NCBI GenBank assembly: GCA_022661535.1
Contig: JAKULF010000010.1
Coordinates: forward strand, 1,736,001-1,800,000
Origin: Eutypa lata
Lineage: Eukaryota; Ascomycota; Sordariomycetes; Xylariales; Diatrypaceae
Reading direction: 5' to 3'
DNA: 64,000 nucleotides
A program made the position numbers and the translations under genes. Position 1 is the stretch's first letter. Every line of letters starts with the position of its first letter. Of the stretch, positions 49,109-61,272 are shown one piece after another. The notes beneath the pieces were generated by a model. That model saw only the letters and a program-made list of their open reading frames with translations, was not told the DNA's origin and searched no databases.

Positions 49109-52100
49109 GTTCCTTAGCACAACCTAGGAATAGTAAAACTCTCGAGTTCACCACTAGGGTACGAAGCCCTGAGTGGAGGTACACTTGATATAGTGATCAA
49201 GACGTAGACTATATATGCTTGGACAATATGGCAGCGCCGAGTAATACTATCGAACACGATCTGTGGCGTAAGGCAGCCAATCCGGGGGTTGTACTACTTG
49301 GTCCATCGAACGGACCTATGTAACAATCATGTGAGCTTGTAAAGGCTTGGGACACTTGACCAGAAGACGCTGGCGATGAGATGTGACGATGGGGGAATTG
49401 GCGCCCTTAATACTTCGGCACCTGATATTATATTTTGGCTCTCAAAGCAAAATGGCAAGGCGGATCCCGGTTCCTTCTTGACCTTGGGCCCCTTTGCTGG
49501 TGCAATTCCGGGACTAGATGTCGACTGCGATAGAGTGGATAATGCCTAAATGCTATGGCGCAACAATCGTTTTTGATATCAAGCAAAGACTGACTGTCGG
49601 TGACCTAGTTGATGGCAGATAGCAAATGAACGTCGAGGACAATCAGATGCTAGGATGCTAGGTCGAGATAGCGGCCAATCGAGTGGAATGGGTGGGCAAG
49701 GAACAATTGTTTCAAAGAAAGGCGTCAAGGCATTAATGTAGTTGCCCGCTGCATACACCTTTGTAGGGTTTAGGATCCGCAGAAGATAAACCGATAGGTT
49801 AGGCAAGAACCGATATGATGGAGATAGCGGCCAGGGGTTCCAGAGGGTAGACAAATGGGGGTCAGGCTGACTTTATCAGACACTATAGTAGATCGCCCTA
49901 AATATGGCGCGCAGAAAACTTTGGGGGTGGAAGAGTGATTTGGCCTTAACAGACCATCACAAATCTCGCCAGGGCTTTTCTGTCGGAGGTAGATAAAGTC
50001 CCCGGCCTGGTTGCAATTGCGACGACGGGAAGTCCAATGAAGAGAGAAAAAGAAAACAAGGAGCAGGGGAGGGGGTGGTTAGGTGACAAGAAAAGAAAAA
50101 AAGCAGACTTGAGTATCCAAGGTATGGCGAGCAGAGACAGACAAATGATGACAACTTGCAAGGAAATGAGATAAGAGCCTATAGATACCAGTATCCACGG
50201 TAGATCATAGTAGTAGGCAGTTATTAAAAGCTGCTTGAGAAGAATATATGCAGATGCAGATGCAGGTTCAAACTCACTCTCACCCACGTAACTAACGGTC
50301 GGCTACCCGCAGAATCACAACCTTGGGATGCAGTGTATCCACTTTTCATGAAAAAAGACGCGACTTTATCAAAAGAGATTGATGAGATACGAATACATAC
50401 GTAGGTAAGTAAGTATGTAGGTAGACATAACAACATAGAAGATATCCGGGTAACTACAGGTAGTTCTGCTCATCACGCAAATATAGCGGCGCAGGCAGGG
50501 GGTGAGAGAAAAGACTCGAGCATTTTTGCCTTCCATCCATCGAAATGCCACATGGGGTACGGCAGGTTTGGTGACAGGGGGGCATGGGGGGGTTCATGAG
50601 GGAGGGTGTGTGGGGGTTCATACCTAATACCCCGATAAGGAGGAGCAGCAGCTAAAGTTAACGGCCCGTCTTTTTCGACATGTGATTCGCTCTCCGGCTT
50701 CAGAATCCCACTTCCCCAAGTCCCCCAATTTTGTTCTCTTTCCGCCTCTCCGAAAGAGGTGAAGTCACCCAAGACCAAAATATTGGGACGAAGATACTTC
50801 GTACGAGAGACATGATCTCTCCCTATAGGTATCACGGCATAGAGTTCGAGGGTTACGTGCGTTTGCAGCTTGTTGTGTAGGCATGCTGTTCTCTCTCCCA
50901 TCCCCGTATGCATTGATTAGTATCCAATCTTTGGTCTGAGGGGGAGCCCACACCCCCAGCTTGACTCACATGCTTTTTTCTATTGACTGCCTACATAAGG
51001 TACCACAGAGATGGGAGCGTAGCCGGGCCACACAGCATTTGCAGATTGATATCATAGGTGGTGAAGGGTATCAGACGTAGCGTCACCGTCTCTTGCTCCT
51101 GCGGGCTTTGATGTGTGACGCAGATTGATTACTATCTACAGACGTGGGTTGTCTTCAACCATGGTCAACATGCCGCCATACTACCACCATACCATACAAC
51201 CATACTACCTATGTAGGTAGGCTACATGATTTATTCGGATGAGCTTCGTGTTGCACACTGTTCACTTTGCTATATTATGCGAATTTAATAGCAAGCTGTA
51301 AAAACTGCACATGGCAAGGTGCAGTAGAGCTCTATCTAAAATACATAGACGTAGGTAACGCGTAGACTACCTACTGGTTTGAGTATATAGACCCTCGAGC
51401 TCTCTATGTAGGTAAACGATATACACAGATTTCTTATTACGTGGTTCGTTAGAAATCTATTTTTAGCTTGCATGGCACCAGGTCTATGGTCCAGGACAGG
51501 ATACGATGTGAAACATCTATACCTAAAGAAAACTGCATGATAAAAGAAAAGAAAAACAAGCCTGTGTGGCTGAACGGTCGATACGCCCCAGAACTGCGTA
51601 TATACCTAGTATCACAGTAAACCCACCCCTTGTGCTTGTGCTTATGCTTATGTATGACCAGATCATTATCAGAGCACAAGATGCAGGGTGTAAAAGCCCC
51701 ACGATTCGGTCGCTGTGTAACGGAACGCAAGGCAAGGAGATAACCGCCTCTGGTCTACGCATCCCGCGTCGTTGAAAGGTTCACCGCTGTACTCGTAGGT
51801 ATGTAGTTGGAATAAAGACACATATGGGGTTTGAGTAGCGCGGTCGTTTAAAGAAGGACTCGTGCGAACGAAACCCGCCTTGCTGCCTTATCAAGGGGTG
51901 AGAAGATCGAGCTATCTGGGCATGTATGCGGGTAGGTGTTGATACTATGTAGGTACAATACGGTTTTGGTCCCCGGGAAGGACAATATCATCATCCTTGA
52001 CCGAATGAACAACATGATGATAAGGGCTCTCAGCTTGATTATGTATATTTCCTCATCGCGTTGGGTTTTGTCGTCATACGTAGATGCGACGCACGTTGCG

Positions 52101-54675
52101 TTGCACGAGAGAGCCGGGGATATAAGCAAGCTTCTGATAACGAATGATGGTCTCCTTGGCTGGGCATTGTTCAACCACCACTTTGAAAAAGCAAGATAAC
52201 TATCTAGGCATGGGATGTAGACATCCACCTCCGCGGCAGGGTCCTACATGAGGGCTTGCGCATTTGCATGAAGGTACCATCGCCGCCTTATCATCGTCAT
52301 CGTTGTCGTTGTTGTTGTCGTTATCGCCGGCGTCGTCGTCGTCACCATCACCTTACTATACTCACCTGACAAGCATGACATTCATACTCGTAAGGCATAA
52401 GGAAAGGGGTTCCGCACCTGGGGCGAAAAAAGGCAACCCCCACGCCCTGGAATCAATATGTATGTCTGAGTCTGATGTTCCTGATTGATTGATTGTATCG
52501 GCATTGTGTAACGACGGGCTTACCCTCGCTGCAAATCAACTTCATCTACCAAGGAGGTCAAGAGATCTGACGTGTGCCCTATGCCCACAACTATACACAA
52601 GGGAAGAGCAAATCAGAGGAGTAGTACCTAGAGAGGCATGTAGTTATGTAATAAGCTATTCTCGTTCCCGCATCGGTACTACGTCCAGATTCAGATGCAA
52701 ACAGCGGATGATGCATGACATGGTTAGTCATACAGGAATAAGATAGATACCTACCAAGGCGTCTACAGACACATCTCATGCCGTATACCTAATGTAGGTA
52801 GGTAGTTATACAGTCCGACCTACATACGTCGGTAAGCTGAGGCTGCTTTACCTACACACCTTGGTATTACTGTTATTATCATTGCCTACCATGAGATAAT
52901 TATTAGTATGTAGTTACATAAATTGATGATACATGCGACATCCACGCTGCAAGCCTGACAGATCACAAGGCAGGGCCAAAATCCCGTTCACCGGTTCCAT
53001 ATTTCTTAAAGGTTAGGTAGGTACATATGTAGATAACGAGCCGGTACCTGAAGAGCGGTGCCCTATCTACGTACATGTCTCGTTCTGGCTTTACGAAGTT
53101 CCAGACCGGCAATTTTCCAGGATGCCGACTATACTATCAGACTATCTACGCATGTAGTTAGGGGTGCATACGTCGGCACGTGAATAATGGCTATGTACTT
53201 TGATCTTACATTCTTTTAGGGGTTTGAATCATTTCTATGCCAAGGCTGTGCGTGCAGCATTTCCAATGTTGCTACTCTCTTTTTTCCCGAACTGAAAAGT
53301 CGCTCGTTGAAGCCAGAAGCATGGGGATGCAATTGGGTCCTTGTTACGCTATTATTACATTTAGGTACTAGGTATTGTAGGCACATACCTTTACTACAGT
53401 ATGTAGGTACATAGTTAGGTAACTACTACGTACTCTGAAGGCACCGGATAGACCGTAGCAAAACTCCGTCAGATTGCGACGTGAACCCCCACGAATAAAC
53501 ACGGAGATGCTCCCCTAATGTTGACCGCCAGACCATTTTTCTTGCAACAAGCAAAACTATTACGACACGGAGTGGCTCATGAGAAAGAAGAAACCCATCG
53601 TCAATTGGAGAGTTCGAGCGGGCAACATTACATATAATTAGGAAGAATGGATGCGCGCTAGCCGGGGGGCTGTCGACGAGCGTCTAATGGCGCAATAGGT
53701 AACTTATTAGCCCCGGGTATGCTCCGAAGTTGAGGGCCGCTTATTGCATAGCTCCTTGGGGTATATTATAATCATATCATCAGTCAAACGTTGTTGTCTT
53801 CTTATAGTCTATAACTAGTACACAAAATTCCCTCTCCTGCATCAGAAAAAATCCGAGGAGGGAGTGAGTGGGTATAACTACAACTACAACTGAAGGCGCG
53901 TTAGCCGGGAGGGAGGCCTCACATCATCATCCCGCGTGACAGCTGGGGAATAGGAATATAGATAATAGAACTTGGAATTCTTGATGGGCCACTGAGCCGC
54001 CAGCTTCCAAAGGTTCTAGGGACATCCCGCGTATTAGTAAGGCCGGAGCCGATGCGAATGAATGCTGGGAGGTAGGTACAGAGTGGAAGGCTGTTACCTA
54101 AAATATTCCATCTTAGTGTGGTATATTTTTCCAATTTAGGTCTTAGAGCGGCCAACATTTCAGGCAAGCCAGTGGGACTACGACCTTGTTGTTCAGTAGG
54201 ATGAATACCTATCAGCAGGTGAACTCCCATGAACGAACATTTATTACTATTGTCAGGAGGATCTACTTCTACGGAACAGGAAAGTCGTAATAGGCTACGA
54301 GACGCGCCGGTTAAGCGCCGTCAATATGCGCTATAATAATAGCATTCTGTTTCAAGGCTCGGTAGTTGCTAGTCTGCCTCCCTGGCCGCCGGTTGGTTAT
54401 CATTAGAACTATTGGAAATAAGAATGATATTGGTTGATTGCTTATGATATGGGCTTGGTGAGAATGCAACTCTGGGGGGGCGATTACCAGGGTTCGAAAT
54501 AGCTAAGCCAGGGAGCTACAGTTGGTTAGGCGGGAAGTCGAGACTTTTTGGACAACCCCGCATGTCTTAGTAGCTTCATCCTGTAGAATTGTCTATATAG
54601 TGTCATTTTATTACACATGAAATAGATAAATCGATGCCGAACGGCTTCCTGTTTAGAATTGAGATCTGAAAAAGA
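49109..54675. other. 5.6 kb intergenic region
   Basis: No gene could be supported. It has several 100-150 codon minus-strand frames (49946-50287 and 50473-50913) with irregular composition and no recognised motif. A TCG/TTG trinucleotide-rich stretch lies at about 52282-52352, and GTAT/TAGG motifs are scattered throughout; GTACAATAC occurs at 51953-51961. The right end should contain the promoter of the gene at 54676. Confidence 0.45.
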
Positions 54676-55705
54676 ATGGGTGAATTTGGCTCTGGTGTCT
54701 CGGCTCTGCTGGAGACGTACGGGAAATGCCTTAGCCTATTGAAGACCTTTAAGGGGCACTCTCGGCCCGATGAAGATTCAGCGATGTCTGATGCGCATTC
54801 GCAACTACGGAGATCTATACGGTCGGACAGATCTAGAGTTCGTACGGCATACTCGGTTAGGCTGTATAAAGACGGCAAGCGTCTCTCGCGGGGTGACTGT
54901 AAGTACGCTTGTTCGGTATGGCAGTGGTGGCTAGGAAACTAAATTCATGGCAGCGGCGTCAAGGTCAAAGCTGAAGCGTATCTTGGATAGGCTTAAAGGG
55001 GCGATCCTAAACATCCTTCACACGTCTAAGACTCAGCAACCTTCGATCGATTATGCATCTCTGGTATCTCTGTCAAACTCCTCCCGAATTGACGCAATCA
55101 AGACTATGGATGAGTTGTCGCATAGACTCAGCAAGCCATCTTCGAGCAGTCTCAGTGGGAAGAGGAAGTCATCATCATCATCATCATCATCTGCTTCTTC
55201 TTCCTCCCCCTCTTCTCCATCGTCAAAATCCAAGACCGCTCCAAAGAACAGGAGCTCTAAAACAAAGACAAAAGAGACCATTGGAGGTAAAACGTCGAAG
55301 GATTCGAACCAGGAGAAAGCCAACAAAATTAGGAAAGTAGCCCACCACTCTAGCTCTACTCCGAGTCATGATCCAAGCCCGAAGGGCAAGCACCAAAAGG
55401 AAATAACGAGGCCGGCTGAAGATGACCATGTGGGGGATTTGCGCATTTCGACCATCTCCCCTAACCTGAGAAGAACAACGGACACGACCAGATCACCAAA
55501 GCGCATCTCGTACTTGTCCATGTCATCTGGTAGTACCAAGCTTGGTGAGATCCCAATACGAAGGTCGCGTCTTGTCTGGAACTCAGATGAAGACGATTTC
55601 GAGTATGGCTACCGACCGGTATACCCACTACATACCTCCAAACCGGCTCCTGAAGAGAGGGCCGGGTTCTTCAAGCGCCTTTTTGGGGCTAGAGAAAAGA
55701 ACTAG
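54676..55705 (+). CDS. Ser-rich hypothetical protein with conserved-looking N-terminal helices
   Basis: Two exons (54676-54898 and 54954-55705) join in frame to 324 residues. The intron is 55 nt with donor GTAAGT and acceptor GCAG. The N-terminus begins FGSGVSALLETYGKCLSLL and continues with SIRSDRSRVRTAYSVRL; the exon join gives RLSRGDSASRSKLKRIL, then DRLKGAILNILH. From memory, this helical pattern (short ALLE-x-YG start, RSDR-x-x-V-x-x-AYS, then RLK-x-AI) recurs in unnamed fungal proteins, but I know no function. The middle (about residues 120-215) is a Ser run followed by a Lys-rich region; the C-terminus is charged and ends GFFKRLFGAREKN. No signal peptide or membrane span is seen. Confidence 0.78.
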
Positions 55706-56454
55706 GCACTTCACTCGGAGGTGGAAGACAGATGCAATGGTGCATAAAGTAACTCATGCAGTTAAGGACAGCCGGATCTGCAAGCACCTATGGGAACACA
55801 CATCCGATTTTAGCAGAGGTGACCTCCATGGTAGAGACTCTCTGCTGGGTCTCGTTCAAGGCAGCCTTAAACAGAGGATACATTTCACGGCGGTTTCCAG
55901 TTTCAAGTGAACGGAGTTTTTAATAAGTTCAGGGAGGTAATGTGATGGGTATTATATCTGTGTAATAACTAAGTGTATAGACGTGGTAGTTTATTGATGA
56001 TACCCTCCTGTTTATAGAGAAGTAAATGATGTATATTTACTTACTTAACTTAGGTATTCTCGTACTCCGATACTATGGCGGTAAGGATGATATGCAGATA
56101 ACGAAGCGGATATAGTTATTAGTGGAGACTTTCTGGAAGTCATCCATGATCCATCCCCACAGATCAGATTCGATTGATTGAAGCAAGCGAGCCAACCCAA
56201 CGACACCCCACTATGAAAAATGACGATTTGGTAACTTGGACTTAACTATTCGGTAGCCCCTCTCGTGATAACCCCATACGACCACAACACGTACGACAGC
56301 ACGCTACAAGGCTGTGAATAGGGAAAGGCAAGAAAAGGAACGACAGATGTTTAAATTTTTCATGACCATGCCGACTTAACTGATTTTGCCGTCACCGACT
56401 AATTAACTTCTTTCCATATCCTACTTATAGCCTTAAGCTATTGTCGACCATAAG
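55706..56454. other. intergenic spacer
   Basis: The spacer lies between two + strand genes. Sequence to about 55910 stays open in another frame but shows no domain; the rest is AT-rich and probably holds the SRP72 promoter. No other element seen. Confidence 0.5.
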
Positions 56455-58216
56455 ATGGCCGACCCGGCAGCCACTTTGACCTCCCTTCTGCGAGCCGCAT
56501 CCATTGAAGATCACGACGAAGTCTTGAAGGCTGCCAACGCCGCTATAAAAGCTTCGAAAGGCAACCTACATGCACAACATACGCGAGTTGTCGCTCTGCT
56601 TAACCTCGACCGTTGGGACGACGCCATCCGAGCCTTAGCCGAAGGAGGTGATAGATTAGAGGCCGAGTGTTCGGTAGAAAAGGCGTATGCCCTATATAAA
56701 CTGGGTCAGTTGGAAGATGCCGAAAAGCTGATTAAGGCCACCTCGGGCCCATCGCGCGCACTTCGGCATATAGGCGCCCAGGTAGCCTACCGGCAAGAAA
56801 AGTTCCAGGAGGCTGCCGACACCTATCGCCATCTCTTTCAAGAAGGAGGAGGCCGGGCTGGGGAAGAGAACGACCTCAGGATAAACACACTAGCGACACA
56901 TGCGCAGCTGGAATGGAATGGCTTGGGTGACGTGCTAGCTGATCAAGAGAGGCAACCTTCACGCGAGGATCTCGAGGCTTTCGAGTCCGCCTACAACGCC
57001 GCATGTGGATGTATTGCGCGGGGAGACTTTAGCCGGGCGTCGGTTCTTCTAAAGCGCTCGAGAGACCTCTGTGAAGCTAGTGAGGAGCTAACCCAGGAGC
57101 AAAAAAAGGAAGAGCTGTTGCCTATCTTGGTTCAACATATATATGTTCTGACACGGCTTGGCAAGGAAGGCGAGGCAGCTTCTTTGGAGAAGTCTATAGT
57201 TCTATCTGAGTATGTTAAGGCGTACCAGGCATGTTCTTATACATCATATTCTAACTTCATCTAGGATTCCGGATGCGCAGACGAGAGCCGTAGCTCGGAA
57301 TAACCAAACCGCAGTGGGCATCGAGGACAGAAATCCCTTCCTCACACAGCGCTTGACTCAATCCGCCACCAGCTTGTCTGGCAACGACAAGCTCTTCGAA
57401 TACCAAGCGTCCATACTCCGGCGCAACCGCTACGCCGGGGACCTCAAGGTCCAGAAGTTCAACGGCGTCGAATCCTCGACCTCGAAGCTGATCCTGAGCG
57501 CTGCTCCGACCCCGACCGCGTCCCGCGAGATCGCCGAGCTAGGCGTCCTCAGTGCCGCGGCCCACGTGCACCTGGAAACGGGGAAGCCGGCGCTGAAGGA
57601 GATCCTCCCGATGCTCGAGAAGCGCCCCAGCGACATCGGCCTGCTCTTGACCATCATCCAGCTCTACGTGCAGACGCAGAACCCCGGCCCGGCCCTCACC
57701 CTCCTCGAGACCTTCCTGCGGCGCCTCGAGGCGGCTACCACGGCCCCCGACCACCTGGACGTGCGGTTCGCGCCCGGGCTCGTCGCCGTCGCCGTGGCCC
57801 TCTACCGGCTGCAGGGCCGCCAGAACGCGGTCCGGACCGAGCTCGCCCGAGCCTCGACGCACTGGCGGTCGAAACAGGCCAAGGAAGAGTCGGCGGCGTC
57901 GATCTCCCTACTACGCGAGGCCGGTGTCGAGCTCCTCAAGTCCTCTAATCCGAGGGATCACGCGACCGCCGGCGCTACGTTCGAGAACATCGTAGCTAAG
58001 TCCGGAGACGGCAACGGCAAGGACGACACGATCGCCACCGCCGGCCTCGTCGCCTCCTTCGCGACGGTAGACTACGCCAAGATCGAGCCGTACCTCGCGG
58101 GCCTGACGCCCGTGGACCGCCTGACGGCCGGGGTCGACGTGCGGGCGCTGATCGACGCGGGCGTTGCCTCGATCCCTACCTCCTCCACCGCAGCCCCCGC
58201 CGGTACTATCACCACA

Positions 58217-58249
<33 letters not shown>

Positions 58250-58642
58250 ACAACTGCTACAACTGTCCTCGGTAAGAAGCGACCAGCCGACGGAGAACCC
58301 AGTAAACACCGACGGAAGAAGAAGCCGCGCCTGCCCAAGGACTACGTAGAGGATGTCACGACGACCAAGCCGGACCCGGAGCGCTGGCTGCCGCTGCGCG
58401 ACCGCAGCACGTATCGCCCGAAGGGGAAGAAGGGGAAGCGGCGGGCGCTGGAGGCTACGCAGGGCGGTATCGCCAGAGGGGCGGCGGCTACTACTACTTC
58501 TGCGGCCACCAACGAAGAAGAGACGCTCGAGCTTGTTGGGGGCGCGGGAGCGGTTAAGGTCGAAAAGGCCGGGGGTAGTGGAGGCGCTCATGGCGGAGGT
58601 GGAGGTGGAGGGAAGAAGGGGAAGAAGAAGGGGAAGAAATGA
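56455..58642 (+). CDS. srp72: Signal recognition particle subunit SRP72
   Basis: SRP72 binds SRP68 and SRP RNA in the particle that targets nascent chains to the ER. Exons 56455-57209 and 57265-58642 join to 710 residues; the 55-nt intron has donor GTATGT, branch TCTAAC and acceptor CTAG, and the join gives SEIPDAQTRAVARNN. The N-terminal 500 residues are TPR-like helices (WDDAIRALAEGG, AYALYKLGQLEDAEKLI, EKFQEAADTYRHLF). A Thr/Ala run (about 560-590) comes from a (GCT)n tract at 58223-58249. The SRP72 RNA-binding region follows: basic HRRKKKPRLPKDYV, then DPERWLPLRDRSTYRPKGKK at about residues 627-646, which is the diagnostic motif. The tail is a Gly run and KKGKKKGKK. GC content rises sharply from about 57400 to the stop. 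With sec23 it represents early secretion in this window. Confidence 0.95.
58223..58249 (+). repeat. (GCT)9 trinucleotide repeat in SRP72
   Basis: Pure GCT codons encoding Ala inside the linker before the RNA-binding region; likely to be length-variable. Confidence 0.9.
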
Positions 58643-61272
58643 ACGTGAGGGATATGAGAGTGGATGGATGGAAGAAGGTAGGGGTGGGAGAAGGGCAAAG
58701 AGAGGAATGTAGAGCGAGGATGTAAAGAAATCAGACGAGCAAGTAGAAATCAAGAAGACCAGCTAACGAGAAAAAAAGTATAGGGGTTTTATTGGTTTGA
58801 GTGAGGTACGTGTATAACTAACTCTATGCATACTACATCACGCCGTGCGTACTTCCTACCTAGTTACATATCTGCATACATACTAAATAGCTAGATCAAG
58901 CAGCTATCTACCTAGTTGATGTCTATGTCTATGCGATGTGAATGGACCGTTTTCCTTTTTGTCCTATGTAAAATATAATTCCCCGTCCATATGTCTGCGC
59001 CCGGTGAAATCGAGCAATGCTATTGACATGAGCTGGCTGTTTGTATGCCTACTGATTACCTCGGGAACTGGTCGACCAGTTGACCTGGGTACTAAAAATG
59101 ATATCCTTGTTATAGTGTGTAGGTATGAAAATTGAAAATCAGCTGGCATAGTGGCCATGTCACATCTTAATCCAGAGAAAGCTAGCTAGAGCTAGCTACC
59201 TCTTCACCTCTGCTGCGAGTATCTCTATCTAGCCTCCCAAATCATCCCATATTCTGTGGACATGCTCTCCATGAGAGTTAGGTTCTGTCGTCGTCATCAC
59301 TGCTGCTAGTAGCCTCTTCTTTTAGGTTAGATTTCTAGACAGGGGAAGGTGAAGGGGGAAAAGGGAAAAGGGAAAAGGGGGGGGGGACGTTCAGCGATTA
59401 ATACCTAGGGATGATTCTGGGCTGGTTAAGACAGCCCTGAGGACGAACTGCCCAACTATGGGAGGCTCTGTTTTAGGGCTAGGGAGGTAGCTGAAGCGTT
59501 AGTTTCTTAATAAGCGATGATATTGTTTCTCTATGATTGCTACTACTGCGAAGGTATCGCGTATCACACCTCTATTATCTGCGCCTAGGCTGTGACATAT
59601 CCATTCCACTTCTGCGCATTTCCATCTTCTCTTCTGATTGACTAATGCCGATACGGTGAGATCGGGTTGGCCTGATAATAGTTGGGGTGACTGAGCGGCC
59701 TGAAGAGGTCTATAAACGAATTATCACGTGTTAAGGGCATCGGGAGAGGAATAGGGCTGCCGCCACCGTAGCAGGGGTGTTGATATTGGCTTTATAAATA
59801 AAGGTGAGAGTATCAGAGGGGGGCGGACAGGTAGGGAATTAAAGAGCAGGGTTACGTATTTATAAACTGATAAACTAATAAAAAAGGTTACCAGCTTAGC
59901 ACTACAGATCATACATGGTAAAAGTACCAACTACTACATGCGTCGAGCTACAGTTTCGGGTGACGGTTTACACACTCAAGTAGGTATATCCCGGGAAAAG
60001 AGTCACATGGAGGAACATATACACATTGTTTTGCAAAAGCGTCAAAGATGTATTGTATATTTAGGTAATTATTATTTCGGTGAAGAAGATGAGAGCACGA
60101 GGTGTGTCCACTCAGCTTTTGAACGGCCTGGAGCCGATTTCCTCGCTGCGTTTCGGAAATATCGCATCGGCTCTGGTCACAGACCTTTGGAACTATGTCT
60201 CTCTAGAGAGAGAAAAGAGTATAACGTTTATACAGAATGAATAAGGCACCTTAAGTGCTCATCCCTCTGGAAAGTAGGCGAAACAATTCTTCGGGTCCTA
60301 TAGAGACTAGAGGCTAGGTACTACAACTTGGAGCGTACTGATCTCGTAGCTCACAATCCCGCAATGGGTGAGGTTTCAACAAGACTTGAAATTTGTAAAA
60401 GAAAACCCGAGGCATTCGACTGAGGAATGTCTAACAACAGGTACATATAATTTTAAGAAGCATTTGGTGATGAATTGAAGTTGGTTGGGTTCTGTGCATA
60501 CCTCTATGTACCCCGCCAATTAGATCCATTAAAGCTTTTAGGTACCGGGAAGCTTAATGCGTACCACTTATGCGGGGTTAGCTATGTAGGTATTGTACTA
60601 CTACATATGCGCAAGCCAGCGGCGGGCCAGACCCGTGGCCAGGGCAGGACCGCAGCTCCTGGTAACCTATTAGTTATGTATTCCAGGCACCAAAATCTCG
60701 TCGCATGACTGTCAGCTCGTGTAATGAGTGGAACCATGCAAGTTGTAACTTCGTCATCCGTTGTCTCTTTTGGAGCTGATCTGAGCGATTGGTGTGAGCC
60801 CAACCACGCGAACTTTAGCAACTCCAATTGCCAGTTTAGTGCTCAACGACGTCAGCTTTCATAATATAGGAATTTATTACTACTAGGAACCTTGTACAAT
60901 TACATACCTTGCTTGTCTCCATGTTGTCCCGAGCTCACCTCCACTTTCTTGGCTGTTTCGACTACCAACTCACTTATTCCTAATACCCTACGAGTCTTCC
61001 AACTTTCAATTGCTTAGACTTCGTAGAGTTGTTTCCTCTGGTATCTCTTGTCGTCTGTATTAAATCGATTCAATTGGCTATACGAACTCCATTGATCCCA
61101 CAAGAGTTCTTTCAAGAGCTGGATGCTCATTGTATTGCTTCTCTATAGTTAGAAATTACTTTTAAAAAGACTTCCATGCCCTATACATTGTGACAGTCCC
61201 CGCATCGTCATCCCTTGCTGGTCGAGCACTTTCAACTTCGTCTTAGAAAGGGGTCTCTTCCTAACCACCAAG
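58643..61272. other. intergenic region upstream of the glutaminase gene
   Basis: 2.6 kb without a supported gene. It contains a G-rich tract at 59354-59386 and GTATTGTAC at 60590-60598. A 100-codon + frame at 59938-60240 has no recognisable motif and no splice partner. The segment 60840-61272 is pyrimidine-rich and probably the leader of the downstream gene. Confidence 0.5.
59354..59386 (+). other. potential G-quadruplex with AAAA loops
   Basis: G runs of 5, 3, 3 and 10 separated by three AAAA loops (59354-59358, 59363-59365, 59370-59372, 59377-59386), fitting G3+N4 spacing. Lies in the spacer downstream of SRP72. Confidence 0.65.

Noticed and set aside
49946..50287. 113-codon minus-strand frame with hydrophobic stretches resembling membrane spans
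   Set aside because: The hydrophobicity arises from reading A-rich DNA on the opposite strand; no conserved motif and a poor start context. Cannot be fully excluded without transcripts.
50473..50913. 146-codon minus-strand open frame
   Set aside because: Irregular composition, Pro/His repeats driven by a G-rich tract, no recognised motif.
51560..51640. tRNA-like A-box (TGTGGCTGAACGGTCGATA)
   Set aside because: No T-arm (GGTTCRANTCC type) or matching acceptor stem lies downstream within tRNA length.
57911..58753. 280-codon open frame antisense to SRP72
   Set aside because: A GC-rich third-position shadow of the SRP72 coding frame; its length follows from the codon usage of the real gene.
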